This document shows, in pieces, positions 1 through 8,662 of a stretch of 64,000 nucleotides of DNA. Below the pieces are notes generated by a model. It was not told where the DNA came from, ran no database searches, and worked only from the letters and a program-made list of their open reading frames with translations. This stretch comes from an uncultured Anaerolineae bacterium (GTDB taxonomy: Bacteria > Chloroflexota > Anaerolineae > Aggregatilineales > Phototrophicaceae). A program made the position numbers and the translations under genes. Location: NCBI GenBank assembly GCA_934216615.1, contig CAKQCB010000004.1, positions 496,001 through 560,000 on the forward strand, given 5' to 3'. Position 1 is the stretch's first letter. Each line of letters begins with the position of its first letter.

Positions 1-279
1 ATTTTAACTGGGACGATCTTGGCGCTTTCGCGTGCGATTGGGGAAACCGCCCCGCTGATCGTGATTGGCGCATCGACGTTTATCCAGTCCGACCCTACGG
101 GGCCGTTCTCGCGCTTTACCGTGATTCCGATTCAAATTTATCAATGGACGTCGCGCCCGCAAGCAGAATTCCAAGCGGTTGCTGCGGGGGCAATCGTGGT
201 GTTGATGGTGTTGCTCTTGCTGATGAATGCCACTGCTATTATCACTCGTCAACGCTTCAGAAAGAAACTACAAGGGTAA
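1..279 (+). CDS. pstA: Phosphate ABC transporter permease PstA, C-terminal end (partial)
   Basis: The reading frame is open from base 1 to the stop at 277-279, so the gene starts outside the window. The visible 92 residues carry the [10 protein letters not shown] stretch typical of the conserved cytoplasmic loop of PstA/PstC permeases, then a last membrane span rich in V/L/M and a short basic tail ([10 protein letters not shown]). PstA forms, with PstC, the membrane channel of the high-affinity Pst phosphate importer and docks on the PstB ATPase. It is followed by pstB after five bases, as in the usual pstSCAB order. Identification is firm from the motif plus the neighbour. Confidence 0.93.
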   Translation: MLTGTILALSRAIGETAPLIVIGASTFIQSDPTGPFSRFTVIPIQIYQWTSRPQAEFQAVAAGAIVVLMVLLLLMNATAIITRQRFRKKLQG

Positions 280-284
280 TTTTT

Positions 285-1097
285 ATGACACAAAATGGCA
301 CCAGCGCCTATGCAATTGAACTCAACCATGTGGACGTGCTGTACAGCGGGAAGATCGCTGTCAAAGATGTCAACATTTCGATCCCGCGCCAAAAAATCAC
401 CGCGTTTATTGGCCCGTCGGGTTGTGGAAAAAGCACGGTTTTACGGTCGATCAACCGCATGAATGACCTGATCCCAGGGGCGGAAGTCAAAGGGCAAATT
501 CTGTATCGCGGGAACAATATCTATGATGACAATGTTGATGCGGTGGAACTGCGCCGTTATATCGGCATGGTGTTCCAAAAACCCAATCCGTTTCCCAAGA
601 GCATCTTCGACAATGTGGCCTATGGCCCGCGTTTATTAGGCATTCGCGACAAAAAGACATTGAACGAGATTGTTGAACAGGCGTTGAAAAATGCGTTCTT
701 GTGGGATGAAGTCAAAAGCGATTTGAAAAAGTCTGGCTTGGCATTGTCCGGCGGGCAACAACAACGGTTGTGTATCGCTCGTACCATCGCCGTTGAGCCT
801 GAAGTCATTTTGATGGACGAACCGTGTTCCGCGCTTGACCCGATTGCGACCCAAGCGATTGAAGAATTGATGCTGTCGTTGGTCAAGCAATATACTATCG
901 TGATTGTGACGCACAATATGCAACAAGCGCAGCGCGTGGCCGATGGAACCGCTTTTTATAGCATTCGCAAAGAAGATGAAGCAGGTGGCAAAGAACGCCG
1001 ATGGGGGTTGTTGGTGGAATATAGCCCTACTGAGCAACTGTTTAACAGTCCAAAATCCGAAGAAACCGAACGTTATATTCGCGGTGAATTTGGTTGA
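285..1097 (+). CDS. pstB: Phosphate import ATP-binding protein PstB
   Basis: ATPase of the Pst phosphate importer, working at the inner face of the membrane with PstA/PstC. The start at 285 has AAGGG at 272-276 and gives 270 residues, normal for PstB. The same frame is open further upstream but that part overlaps pstA. Visible motifs: Walker [10 protein letters not shown] (about 43-51), Q-loop in FQKPNPFP (about 97-104), signature LSGGQQQR (about 154-161), Walker B VILMDEP (174-180), H-loop [13 protein letters not shown] and the RRW/EYS C-terminal segment are PstB hallmarks. A terminator follows and no phoU is seen downstream; the next DNA is an AT-rich foreign-looking island. Confidence 0.97.
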   Translation: MTQNGTSAYAIELNHVDVLYSGKIAVKDVNISIPRQKITAFIGPSGCGKSTVLRSINRMNDLIPGAEVKGQILYRGNNIYDDNVDAVELRRYIGMVFQKPNPFPKSIFDNVAYGPRLLGIRDKKTLNEIVEQALKNAFLWDEVKSDLKKSGLALSGGQQQRLCIARTIAVEPEVILMDEPCSALDPIATQAIEELMLSLVKQYTIVIVTHNMQQAQRVADGTAFYSIRKEDEAGGKERRWGLLVEYSPTEQLFNSPKSEETERYIRGEFG

Positions 1098-1130
1098 TCT
1101 AAAAGATTGACCCACTTCGCTTGTCAATCA

Positions 1131-1159
1131 AGACCATCTGTATAACAGGTGGTCTTTTT
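1131..1159 (+). terminator. Rho-independent terminator after pstB
   Basis: The arms AGACCATCTG and CAGGTGGTCT pair over 10 bp with one G-U pair around a five-base loop and are followed by a T-run. It ends the pst operon. Confidence 0.85.
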
Positions 1160-1442
1160 ATTTCGCGTAAATGTCTTCAAGTCGCTAAAGTTACTGATTG
1201 GTTTTTAATAATTTGTGAATTCATTATTAATATTCAACCTGCATAAAATATATACCTAACGGCATCAAAATTCTTTTAAGAAGTAAATATATTACCAAGA
1301 TAAATCAACCTGAAAATTAAAAGAGGATTCTTACTGAGTATAGTTCTTGTAGCAATGTTTGTCGTGTTGGACAGATATTAATACAACAGTTGCTGTTCAA
1401 GTTACGGGTAGTTGGAGTCCAGGCTGATATTAGCACTTAATA
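1160..1442. other. AT-rich gap with possible relic of a small secreted peptide
   Basis: This stretch between pstB and the ABC-2 genes is visibly more AT-rich than the flanking genes and holds no intact gene. Around 1325-1430 a hydrophobic stretch is readable after basic residues (KRGFLLSIVLVAMFVV, about 1321-1368). It stops, and the +1 frame continues with a Thr/Val-rich segment ending VTGSWSPG before a stop near 1427. This could be a frameshifted remnant of a gene with a signal peptide, but no start codon with a ribosome site is visible. The reading is speculative. Confidence 0.25.
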
Positions 1443-1484
1443 AAAGCACTTGGGATTTAAAAAAATCCCAAGTGCTTTATTTTG
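1443..1484 (+). terminator. Strong hairpin terminator before the ABC-2 permease
   Basis: A perfect 16-bp stem (1443-1458 with 1463-1478) closes a four-A loop and is followed by ATTTTGTT. It ends about 17 bases before the AGGAGG of the next gene. It may end a lost upstream gene or act as an attenuator for the ABC-2 permease. Confidence 0.8.
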
Positions 1485-1512
1485 TTAAAGGAACAGTAAT
1501 AGGAGGTTTCAC

Positions 1513-2334
1513 TTGTTTATAACAGAAATTAAGCGTGTATTCTCCGGTTCCATGTTCTATGTCTCCGTAATAATAACACTTATATTGCTCTTTTATGGCA
1601 TTTATGACTATGCCTTTGCTAGTGGATTTTTTCCAATTTCAGAAGAAATTTTAGCACTTGGAAACACTGATCCTCATCTTTTTAATACTTTTGATGCAGT
1701 GTTGTGGTCTCGGATCAGAGTATTAAGTCTTCCCGCCCCATTACTAGCAGCATTACCATTTGCAGCATCACTGGCAATTGATCGCAATAGCTTATTTCTT
1801 AATTCATTATTACCACGCACGAATAGAACTCGTTACATAATTTCCAAGTTTTGTGTTAATGGCCTTGCTGGTGGCTTAGCACTTGCACTTCCACATATTA
1901 TTATTTATTTGATTGCTTACTTGATTTTCCCTGAAGGAATTATAACTTACGAGGGACAATCACGCATGAATGTCACTGGATCATTCACTTGGCTTTATGA
2001 ATCAAACCCTGCTTTATATGTATGGGGTGTTATTGGCGTTACTTTTTTATTCGGTAGTGCATATGCAAGTCTTGGATTATTGGTTTCTCTAATTTCTAAT
2101 AATGTATATATAATTTTGGCCTCGCCATTTTTATTCTATATTATTCCCTCAGTTGCTTTTACAACAATCGCCGGTGCAAACTATTGGTTACCTACAGTAA
2201 CTTGGTCAATTCATTTAATTAACAATCCAAGTTGGAGCATTATTTTAGCCGAGCTTATAATAATTATCGTCATATGTGCAACGGCAAGTATTCTATATTC
2301 TTTTACCCACTTACAAAATTTGTATGTGGAGTGA
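1513..2334 (+). CDS. ABC-2 type transporter permease
   Basis: Polytopic membrane protein of 273 residues with about six hydrophobic spans: one near residues 15-37, one in the conserved SLPAPLLAALPFAASLAIDRNS region, and several after 110. The start is TTG at 1513, set by a perfect AGGAGG at 1501-1506. The family forms the membrane part of ABC exporters, often for bacteriocin self-protection or lipid-linked substrates; the substrate here is unknown. Codon use is strongly AT-biased compared with all neighbours outside 1.2-3.2 kb, suggesting acquisition by transfer. Its partner permease and ATPase downstream are broken, so the transporter is probably no longer functional. Confidence 0.75.
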   Translation: MFITEIKRVFSGSMFYVSVIITLILLFYGIYDYAFASGFFPISEEILALGNTDPHLFNTFDAVLWSRIRVLSLPAPLLAALPFAASLAIDRNSLFLNSLLPRTNRTRYIISKFCVNGLAGGLALALPHIIIYLIAYLIFPEGIITYEGQSRMNVTGSFTWLYESNPALYVWGVIGVTFLFGSAYASLGLLVSLISNNVYIILASPFLFYIIPSVAFTTIAGANYWLPTVTWSIHLINNPSWSIILAELIIIIVICATASILYSFTHLQNLYVE

Positions 2335-2344
2335 AACAAAAAAT

Positions 2345-2887
2345 ATGAAAGTATTGAGATATCTGCAAGTTAACTTCCACTTACAAAAAAAGCGATCCAT
2401 CATCTTTACAATATTAGTTGCTATCGTCGGTATTATGATCGGTGTTGAACCAGTGATTATGGGTATTTATCAATCTCAAGCTCAGCCCAATTGGTGGGAC
2501 GTTATTTTTGCAAGTTTAGGTAATAAGTTCTTCGTTTTAGCTATCTTCGGCGGTGTATTTTCATATCTTATAAGTGATTCAGTTATTGAAAATGCATTTG
2601 GTTGTAGTTTACTCACACGTATAAACAATAGAACACGATGGTGGTATAGCAAATGTTTTTTTACAGCAGCAATGGCATTTGCATACACTGCCTTAATTGC
2701 TGTAGCTATAATGTTAGGCGCTATTTCATGGGGTGTTTCTAGTGAATGGAGTCCATTAGCACAACAATTCTCCGAAGCTCTCTATATTTCACCATTCATG
2801 TTAACTGTCTCACCAATGACCAGTTTATTAACCGCCATTTTTTATATGCTCATAGGCGTTTATTCGACGTATAGCTCAAGAAACTGA
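2345..2887 (+). pseudogene. Truncated second ABC-2 permease
   Basis: The ATG at 2345 begins a membrane protein related in layout to the preceding permease (N-terminal KKRSIIFTILVAIVG span, a second span near FFVLAIFGGVFSYLISDSVIENAFG, and others). Homology-like character stops near 2850, after LTAIFYMLIG. The last residues (VYSTYSSRN) are a frameshifted read of what in another frame is ATPase sequence. The gene therefore appears cut by a deletion that joined it to the 3' end of an ABC ATPase gene. Intact family members are usually about 240-280 residues; this one is 180. Confidence 0.7.
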
Positions 2888-3203
2888 TATTGATCACGCT
2901 TTAGATAGTGTTGGGTTAGACCCGAAAGATAATCGCCCGTTTCGTACTTATTCAACTGGAATGAGACAACGCTTAGGTATAGCTCAAGCTCTTTTTGAAC
3001 AACCTAGATTTGTGATTCTTGATGAACCTACTCGAGGATTAGATGAAAAGGGGCAAAAAGAAATTGTTGACTTAATTCATCGTCTACGTCAACAAAGTAA
3101 AACAATACTCATTACAAGTCACTATATTCATGAATGGCAAAATCTTTGCGACAAAGTTTTTACAATGAGTGATGGTTACTTGTCGAAAAAGACAAATTTT
3201 TAG
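2856..3203 (+). pseudogene. C-terminal fragment of a bacitracin-type ABC ATPase
   Basis: An open frame from 2856 to the stop at 3201-3203 encodes only the second half of an ABC ATPase: a DIDHALDSVGLDPKDNRPFRTYSTGM linker region, a signature-type STGMRQRLGIAQAL, Walker B FVILDEPTRGLD, and an ITSHYIHE H-loop. Walker A and the Q-loop are absent, so it cannot bind ATP by itself. An internal ATG at 2961 would give an 80-residue product with no ribosome site. The sequence style matches ATPases of BcrA-like peptide-resistance exporters. It is the tail of the lost third gene of this transporter. Confidence 0.75.
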
Positions 3204-3239
3204 CGATTTTTAACTCTGCTAAAACTTTGTTCATCAATC

Positions 3240-3276
3240 AAAACAGGGCGATCCCATCAACGGATCGCCCTGTTTC
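3240..3276. terminator. Bidirectional terminator
   Basis: A 14-bp stem (3241-3254 with 3262-3275) closes a seven-base loop. T-rich sequence flanks it on the minus strand and a short T-run on the plus strand. It lies between the ATPase fragment (+) and the 3' end of the glycosidase-like gene (-) and can serve both. Confidence 0.75.
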
Positions 3277-3290
3277 TAATGCGATCAATA

Positions 3291-4730
3291 TTAATTCTGT
3301 GGCGTGCGTAGCGTTGCAATTTCCTCACACGCTAAACATGACCCATCGGGACGGATGATCGCGAATGCACCTTGTGGATCGCCATCCACAAAGATGGTGA
3401 AGTTCACATTGAACACTATCAACAGGTCGATTTGTACCGAACTCATTTCCCCTGCCATGCGGATGGCATCCCGCAGCCATGCGGCCTGTTCCTCAACGCT
3501 GGTATTGGCACCCCATGCAAAACCTGCGGGTAATGTGCCATAGCCATCGGGCGATAAATAGCCCAATTCGCTGAAACAGAAGGATGCATCCGTATTACGG
3601 AAGGGGAAGGCCGCTCGCTGGATCATCAAGGGGAAATAATACGTAGGATAATCCCCGCGTGGGTCGCCCCCTTGCTGGCTGGGCGGGATGATGCCTTCGT
3701 TATAGTGAATGCCAATACAGTCGGAATACTGCGCCGCGCCTGCATTCGCCATCCCTTGATAGTAACGGTCATCGTTCCAAACCGCGTTTAAGCCAAAGGC
3801 CCCTTCCGCCCCTGTGGGTGCGGGGGAACCCGTCATGACGATGACTTCGGGATCAACTGCTTTGATCGCTTCATACGATTGACGGAGCAGATCGACATAC
3901 GAAGCGGGGTTAATCTGCCCGTTCGGCCATTCGCGATCCAAATTCATCTCATTCCAAATCTGAATCAAGTCAGGTTGCAAAGCCGCGACTTGGCCCACCG
4001 CTTCAGCAAAGAGCGGATAGTACGTGGCCGCGCCCATCGTGGCGAGTTCGTCTTTATCGCCTTTGATGCTTAAGAAGGCGAAGAAACCATGCTCATGCGT
4101 CCAGTTGATGCGGTCGCGCGCCAGCACGATGAGGCGTTCATTGTCACCGACGATGAAGGGCAACTGCCACTTGATCCACGTCATGCCCGCTTCGCGCATC
4201 AATTCGACAGCATTTTCATCGAAGTCCGTCAGTTGACCGCCCACCGCGAGGGGGAGTTCATTCACCACATCCGGACGCGGGACGATGATCGGCCCTTCGG
4301 GAGTCGGTTCAGCAGTGGGCGCTTGGGCGACGGTATTATCAACCCGAATCGGTTCCACTTCTTCCAAGATTACATCGCCGTTAGTGCGCAAGAGGCGCAA
4401 ACGCAAGGTGTACACGCCGTTATCAACGGTGCTGGCATCCCACGTTGCCAACACTTGGTCTACGCCTGTGACACGGCTAGGTAATGTGACCGGCGTCCAA
4501 CGTTGTTCAGTGGTGGATGCTGTCGAAAAAGGCGCAATTTCAAAGTAATAATTTTGCAAACCTTCGACCACAATCGTCCCACGAATTTCAACCATCCCGC
4601 CGACGGTAGACAACGATGTGGGGGATGTGATTTCAATCTCATTTTGTGCGGCGACAGGCAGCACAGTGACCATCAAGATCATGCCGATGCTGAGTAACAT
4701 CAGGGATAATTTACGGGTGATCCACTGCAT
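3291..4730 (-). CDS. Secreted glycoside-hydrolase-like (beta/alpha)8 protein
   Basis: 479 residues with a signal peptide (ITRKLSLMLLSIGMILMVTVLPVAAQ). A beta-rich domain follows (about 30-140, similar in style to the N-terminus of the neighbouring CARDB protein), then a Pro-rich hinge and a TIM-barrel domain from about 165. The barrel has IQIWNEMN, where Glu of the NE pair would be the acid/base of clan GH-A enzymes, and CFSELGY near the end, where Glu could be the nucleophile. This suggests a retaining glycosidase, but the family and substrate cannot be fixed by eye. An AAGGAAAA ribosome site precedes the ATG. A terminator hairpin lies directly upstream, between it and the 4814-6016 gene. 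Confidence 0.7.
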   Translation of the reverse strand: MQWITRKLSLMLLSIGMILMVTVLPVAAQNEIEITSPTSLSTVGGMVEIRGTIVVEGLQNYYFEIAPFSTASTTEQRWTPVTLPSRVTGVDQVLATWDASTVDNGVYTLRLRLLRTNGDVILEEVEPIRVDNTVAQAPTAEPTPEGPIIVPRPDVVNELPLAVGGQLTDFDENAVELMREAGMTWIKWQLPFIVGDNERLIVLARDRINWTHEHGFFAFLSIKGDKDELATMGAATYYPLFAEAVGQVAALQPDLIQIWNEMNLDREWPNGQINPASYVDLLRQSYEAIKAVDPEVIVMTGSPAPTGAEGAFGLNAVWNDDRYYQGMANAGAAQYSDCIGIHYNEGIIPPSQQGGDPRGDYPTYYFPLMIQRAAFPFRNTDASFCFSELGYLSPDGYGTLPAGFAWGANTSVEEQAAWLRDAIRMAGEMSSVQIDLLIVFNVNFTIFVDGDPQGAFAIIRPDGSCLACEEIATLRTPQN

Positions 4731-4758
4731 AGAGTTTTCCTTAGACCTGAAGGGGATG

Positions 4759-4801
4759 AAAAAAGACCTCCATCACCCATTTTCAAAACGGATGATGGAG
4801 G
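4759..4801 (-). terminator. Terminator/attenuator between two secreted-protein genes
   Basis: Read on the minus strand, a 9-bp stem (4793-4801 with 4767-4775) is followed by six Ts. It ends the 4814-6016 gene, but only about 28 bases separate it from the start of the next gene on the same strand. That gene must rely on read-through or a promoter overlapping the hairpin. Confidence 0.8.
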
Positions 4802-4813
4802 GTGTTGAGCGAT

Positions 4814-6016
4814 TTAACAAGACCCTTGAGAGAGTACGTATTCTACGGTGCGGGTGTTATCGTCGTTGGTGGTTTCTGGGATCAAATTCGCGGCGTCGAT
4901 TTGTAAAGTAAGGCGGTGGCCTTCATTGTAGTAAGTGCTGACCGTCAAGAACATATCGACACGAACGGTTTGACCGGGTTGGATGATGGGGAACCCGCCG
5001 ACGGTGGTCGAAGTGACCGTACCGCTGGCGACGTGGGTATCCGTCAGCGAGACAGTCCCGCTGGCCGTTGTCGCTTGGCTTCCCAAGTTCGCAACGTCAA
5101 AGCCAATCGAGATGGCTTGGTTACAAACAGGGGTTGCCGGGTTCAGAACCACAATCCCCGCGACCAAGTTCGCTTGGGTGACAGGCGTTGGCGTGAAAGG
5201 TACAGGTGTGAAGGTGGGGGTTGCTGGCGGGGGTGGTGGCACTACGCGAGGCACACCGCCTACATTCCCACTCACAGAGACGATGCTTGGCGCCATCCAG
5301 CCGACTTGTCCACCGGACAACCGCACTTGATACCAGCCCGTGTTGTACGCGCTAACGCCGATGATCTGCACGCTGTCGCCTTGGGATAAGTTCGCCACAA
5401 TCCCATAGTTGGTGCCATCGCCTGCGCGGACGTTCGCGTTGATGGTGGTCACCGTTGCGCGTGGTGTCGGGTCTTCGGTGGGGATAGGTGTCGGCGGTGC
5501 TTGGGTTGGCACAATCGGTTCAGGGGTTGGGATCACAGGAACAGGAGTCGCTTCAGGCACGCGCTCATTATCAATGCGCACAGGCGCAACCGTGACCAAA
5601 ATCGGTTCTTCGCCCGTCACTTCGATGGTCAAGCGGAATTCATACACGCCATCGGGTAACAGCGTCGTATCCAACTGCGCCAACACCCCTTCGGTAACGG
5701 GCGTTGTCACAGGCAAGGACAGCGGAACGTAGAGGTCTTCAAGATCATCCACTTCGACCAATTCCGTTTCGTCGCCGGTGTAGTAAGCGCGCAAATCAAT
5801 AATCGGACGGGCTTGGATGAAATAACGATTTAGCCCGCTGACGCTGGCTGACCCTGTGATATCAATGGTTCCATGAACCACATCTACGGGTAACGGATAC
5901 GTAATATTGGCGTTGGGGTCTACCGGTTCTTCATCAAATTGAGCAACAGCAGGAAAAACCATCAACAAAATACTTAACAAGGCAAAGAGGATACTCGTAA
6001 ATCTCAATCTCGACAT
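4814..6016 (-). CDS. Secreted SH3b-CARDB protein
   Basis: 400 residues with a signal peptide (LRFTSILFALLSILLMVFPAVAQ). An Ig-like N-terminal beta domain (about 35-155) leads to a Pro/Thr linker. An SH3b domain follows at about 188-250 (ANVRAGDGTNYG through GWYQVRLSGGQVGWM), then a second Pro-rich linker and a C-terminal CARDB domain at about 285-400 (VANLGSQATTASG, STYYNEGHRL). It is likely exported and bound to the cell wall or surface glycans. AAGGAG precedes the start. Its C-terminal half is clearly paralogous to the lipoprotein at 49081-50367; both end in a QGSC tail. The function is unknown. Confidence 0.8.
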   Translation of the reverse strand: MSRLRFTSILFALLSILLMVFPAVAQFDEEPVDPNANITYPLPVDVVHGTIDITGSASVSGLNRYFIQARPIIDLRAYYTGDETELVEVDDLEDLYVPLSLPVTTPVTEGVLAQLDTTLLPDGVYEFRLTIEVTGEEPILVTVAPVRIDNERVPEATPVPVIPTPEPIVPTQAPPTPIPTEDPTPRATVTTINANVRAGDGTNYGIVANLSQGDSVQIIGVSAYNTGWYQVRLSGGQVGWMAPSIVSVSGNVGGVPRVVPPPPPATPTFTPVPFTPTPVTQANLVAGIVVLNPATPVCNQAISIGFDVANLGSQATTASGTVSLTDTHVASGTVTSTTVGGFPIIQPGQTVRVDMFLTVSTYYNEGHRLTLQIDAANLIPETTNDDNTRTVEYVLSQGSC

Positions 6017-6169
6017 AAAGTTCTCCTTATATTTAATTGCGTTGAGTTAAACCGCTGCTCAACAAAACATGATGGTATAACGATCAATGCTTATGCGTAT
6101 TTTAGCGTATCTTTCTGAGCGTGTGTCATTCCAAAGGTAAATCGTCAGTTAAAAAGTTCACTCCAATGG

Positions 6170-6838
6170 TCATAATGATGCGCTGTATGCGTCGAGAAAA
6201 GCGGGGGTGAACTCAGTTAAGCTGTTCATTTTGAGGTCTGCCAGCGCTAAAATTTCGGGTGGCAAGGGAAATTCAGGGCTAGGAACAGCGAGCGCGATCA
6301 TCCCTGCTGCTTTGAGCGACTTTAAGCCGTTACCACTGTCTTCGATGCCTAAACACGCGCGCGGGTCTACGCCTAAACGTCGCGTCGCTTCCAAGTAAAT
6401 ATCCGGCGCGGGTTTGCCGTTGGCGATGGTGTCGCCAAAAACCAGCGTCTCAAAAACTTGATCTAGCCCCGTGAGCGACATCACGGTTTGGATGACTTCC
6501 GTCGGTGAACCGGATGCGAGAGCAACCCGTGTATGAGATGCGGCGATCTGCACCGCTTCGATGGCATTGGGCAAAATCGGCAGGTGCGTCCGCAGACGTT
6601 CGATCACACGGCGTTTGACATCAGCCGTAATTTCGTCCACCGTCCAATCGTCTAACTGGAGGATTTCCTGCATCACGTGTCCCCATTCCACCGTGTTACG
6701 CCCCATCGCATGGCGCTGATCGTCGGGCGTCCAAACTTTGTTCAAGGCGTGGGCAAAATCAACGCGGGATTGCCACCAATACACTTCAGAATCAACCAGC
6801 ACCCCATCCATATCAAAAATAATCGCTTCTAACGGCAT
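6170..6838 (-). CDS. HAD-superfamily phosphatase, beta-phosphoglucomutase-like
   Basis: Cytosolic HAD hydrolase of 222 residues. Motif I FDMDGVLVDSEVYW (about 8-21) supplies the nucleophile and acid Asp pair, motif II is LASGSP, motif III is the Lys of ANGKPAPDIY, and motif IV is IEDSGNG. The size and the DSE plus four-helix cap are typical of subfamily IA members such as beta-phosphoglucomutase, phosphoglycolate phosphatase and sugar phosphatases. The substrate cannot be told. It stands alone between genes of other strand or function. Confidence 0.85.
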   Translation of the reverse strand: MPLEAIIFDMDGVLVDSEVYWWQSRVDFAHALNKVWTPDDQRHAMGRNTVEWGHVMQEILQLDDWTVDEITADVKRRVIERLRTHLPILPNAIEAVQIAASHTRVALASGSPTEVIQTVMSLTGLDQVFETLVFGDTIANGKPAPDIYLEATRRLGVDPRACLGIEDSGNGLKSLKAAGMIALAVPSPEFPLPPEILALADLKMNSLTEFTPAFLDAYSASL

Positions 6839-7005
6839 GGATCATCCCCTTGTTTTGTGGCGAATTTGACTGTCCTTCTATTATAGCCTCACGCCTCTAG
6901 ATGGGGCATGACTTTAGGTTATAAAGCTAAAGTCTCCAAACACCCCGTAACGGACTTCCTCAGTTACAATAAAAGAGACTTTTTATCGAACGCGAAGGTT
7001 TTTAG

Positions 7006-8649
7006 ATGATCCAAACGCTGAAGAAGATGCCCCGCAATACATGGCTTGCCCTGTTCGCTCTCCTCCTCATCACCTTGATCGCCCGCCTGTACTTGTTGGC
7101 GAGCAATACCGTGTCATTCCATTCGGATGAAGCGGTGGTCGCGTTGATGGCACGTCATATCAACCAAGGCGAACGTCCGATCTTCTTCTACGGTCAGGCC
7201 TATATGGGCAGTTTGGATGCGTGGCTGGTCGCGTTGGGGTTTCAACTGTTTGGCGAATCAGTCACGTCGATTCGTATCGTCCAGTCAGTTTTGTACGGGG
7301 TCGTCGTCGCGCTGACGTTCGGCTTCGCTTACCGTCTCACACAGAACACCGTCGCGTCATTCATCGCGGGGCTGACGCTTGCCGTACCTTCGGTGCTGGT
7401 GGCGTTATACACGACGGCCACGCTAGGCGGATATAACGAAACGCTGATCTTAGGCGTGATCGTCTTGTGGACGGGCATCAACTTGATCGAACAAGGGCGT
7501 TCAGGGACGGTCACCGCACGTTGGTGGCTTCAGTGGTGCATCTTCGGCTTTGCGTCAGGGGTTGGCTGGTGGGCGAACGGCTTGATCGCGATATTCATTG
7601 CGCCCGTGGCCTTGTGGCAGTTGATCGCCTTGGTACGCGGTGAGGGCATTTCCCGCTGGACATGGATTGCAGGGATCGGGCTTGCATTGGTCGCTTTCGT
7701 GATCGGGGGTTTGCCGTGGTGGTTGTTCAACCTTGAGCATGACTTCCAAGCGTTGCAATTCTTCTTTGGCGGAAATACTGAGTTCGCGGGAACTGATCTC
7801 TATAACCTCACAGGGGCAACCCGTCTGATCGGTGCGTTTTTGATCGGCCTGCCGTCTTTATTCGGCATCCGTTTCCCTTGGAGCGCGGAATTTTTCATGC
7901 TTCCGCTTGGCTTGATCGTGCTTGTGCTGTACGGCATGGCGGTCTACGTGACCTTGCGTAAACGCGCTGTGTTACAAGGCGCGGGGCGACACATCTTGCT
8001 CAGCATGATCGGCATCTTTTTCATCATCTTTTTAGGGTCGCGCTTCAGCAGTGACCCCAGCGGGCGCTATTTTCTGCCGTTGCTCATCCCCTGCGCAGTG
8101 ATTTTTGGGGCGTGGGTCGCCTACGTCGGGCAAAAACGTCGCCTGTTATTGTGGGCGCTTCCCGCCGTTGTGGTAGCCTATTACGGCTTGGGCCAGGTGA
8201 GCGCGATTGCGCAAACCCCGCCCGGCATGACCACGCAGTTCAACCTTGTGACGCATATCCCCAATGACGACGATGCCGACTTGATCGCGTTTTTGGAGGC
8301 GAACCAACTGACGCGGGGCATCTCCAATTATTGGATCACGTTTCGTTTGGCGTTCCTCAGCGGGGAACGGCTGATTTACACGGCGGATTTTCCTGAGAAA
8401 GACAACTTGACTTACACCCCACATTTCAACCGTTTTCTGCCATATGTCGAAGCGGTACAAAACGCGCCAGAAATCGCTTATATCACGGCGAATTTGCCGG
8501 AAGTCGAACGTCAAATTGAATTGATGTTAGCAGATGCGGGCATCAACTATCAAAGAGAACAGGTGGGGGTGTACGCCGTCTATTATGGATTTGACCCGCT
8601 GGAAGAAGCGCCCCGACCACCCTATGCGTGGGTGATCGGCGCGGAATAA
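7006..8649 (+). CDS. Polytopic glycosyltransferase, PMT/ArnT-like (GT-C fold)
   Basis: 547 residues with about ten or more hydrophobic spans in the first 380 residues and a C-terminal soluble domain. The first extracytoplasmic loop has SFHSDEAVVALMARHI followed by the YGQAYMGSLDAWL segment. This matches the acidic metal/sugar-binding DE motif and layout of Pmt_2-type GT-C transferases, which use a polyprenyl-phosphate sugar. The acceptor is unknown and could be lipid, protein or wall glycan. The gene runs into plsY, which is convergent and 13 bases away. No clear terminator is visible in that gap. Confidence 0.75.
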   Translation: MIQTLKKMPRNTWLALFALLLITLIARLYLLASNTVSFHSDEAVVALMARHINQGERPIFFYGQAYMGSLDAWLVALGFQLFGESVTSIRIVQSVLYGVVVALTFGFAYRLTQNTVASFIAGLTLAVPSVLVALYTTATLGGYNETLILGVIVLWTGINLIEQGRSGTVTARWWLQWCIFGFASGVGWWANGLIAIFIAPVALWQLIALVRGEGISRWTWIAGIGLALVAFVIGGLPWWLFNLEHDFQALQFFFGGNTEFAGTDLYNLTGATRLIGAFLIGLPSLFGIRFPWSAEFFMLPLGLIVLVLYGMAVYVTLRKRAVLQGAGRHILLSMIGIFFIIFLGSRFSSDPSGRYFLPLLIPCAVIFGAWVAYVGQKRRLLLWALPAVVVAYYGLGQVSAIAQTPPGMTTQFNLVTHIPNDDDADLIAFLEANQLTRGISNYWITFRLAFLSGERLIYTADFPEKDNLTYTPHFNRFLPYVEAVQNAPEIAYITANLPEVERQIELMLADAGINYQREQVGVYAVYYGFDPLEEAPRPPYAWVIGAE

Positions 8650-8662
8650 TTCAGGTTGATGA

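Noticed and set aside
144..284. Upstream extension of the pstB frame
   Set aside because: It overlaps the pstA coding region and has no ribosome site; PstB homology begins at 285.
1098..1512. tRNA or riboswitch in the AT-rich gap after pstB
   Set aside because: No cloverleaf, T-loop or conserved riboswitch core was seen; only two hairpin terminators.
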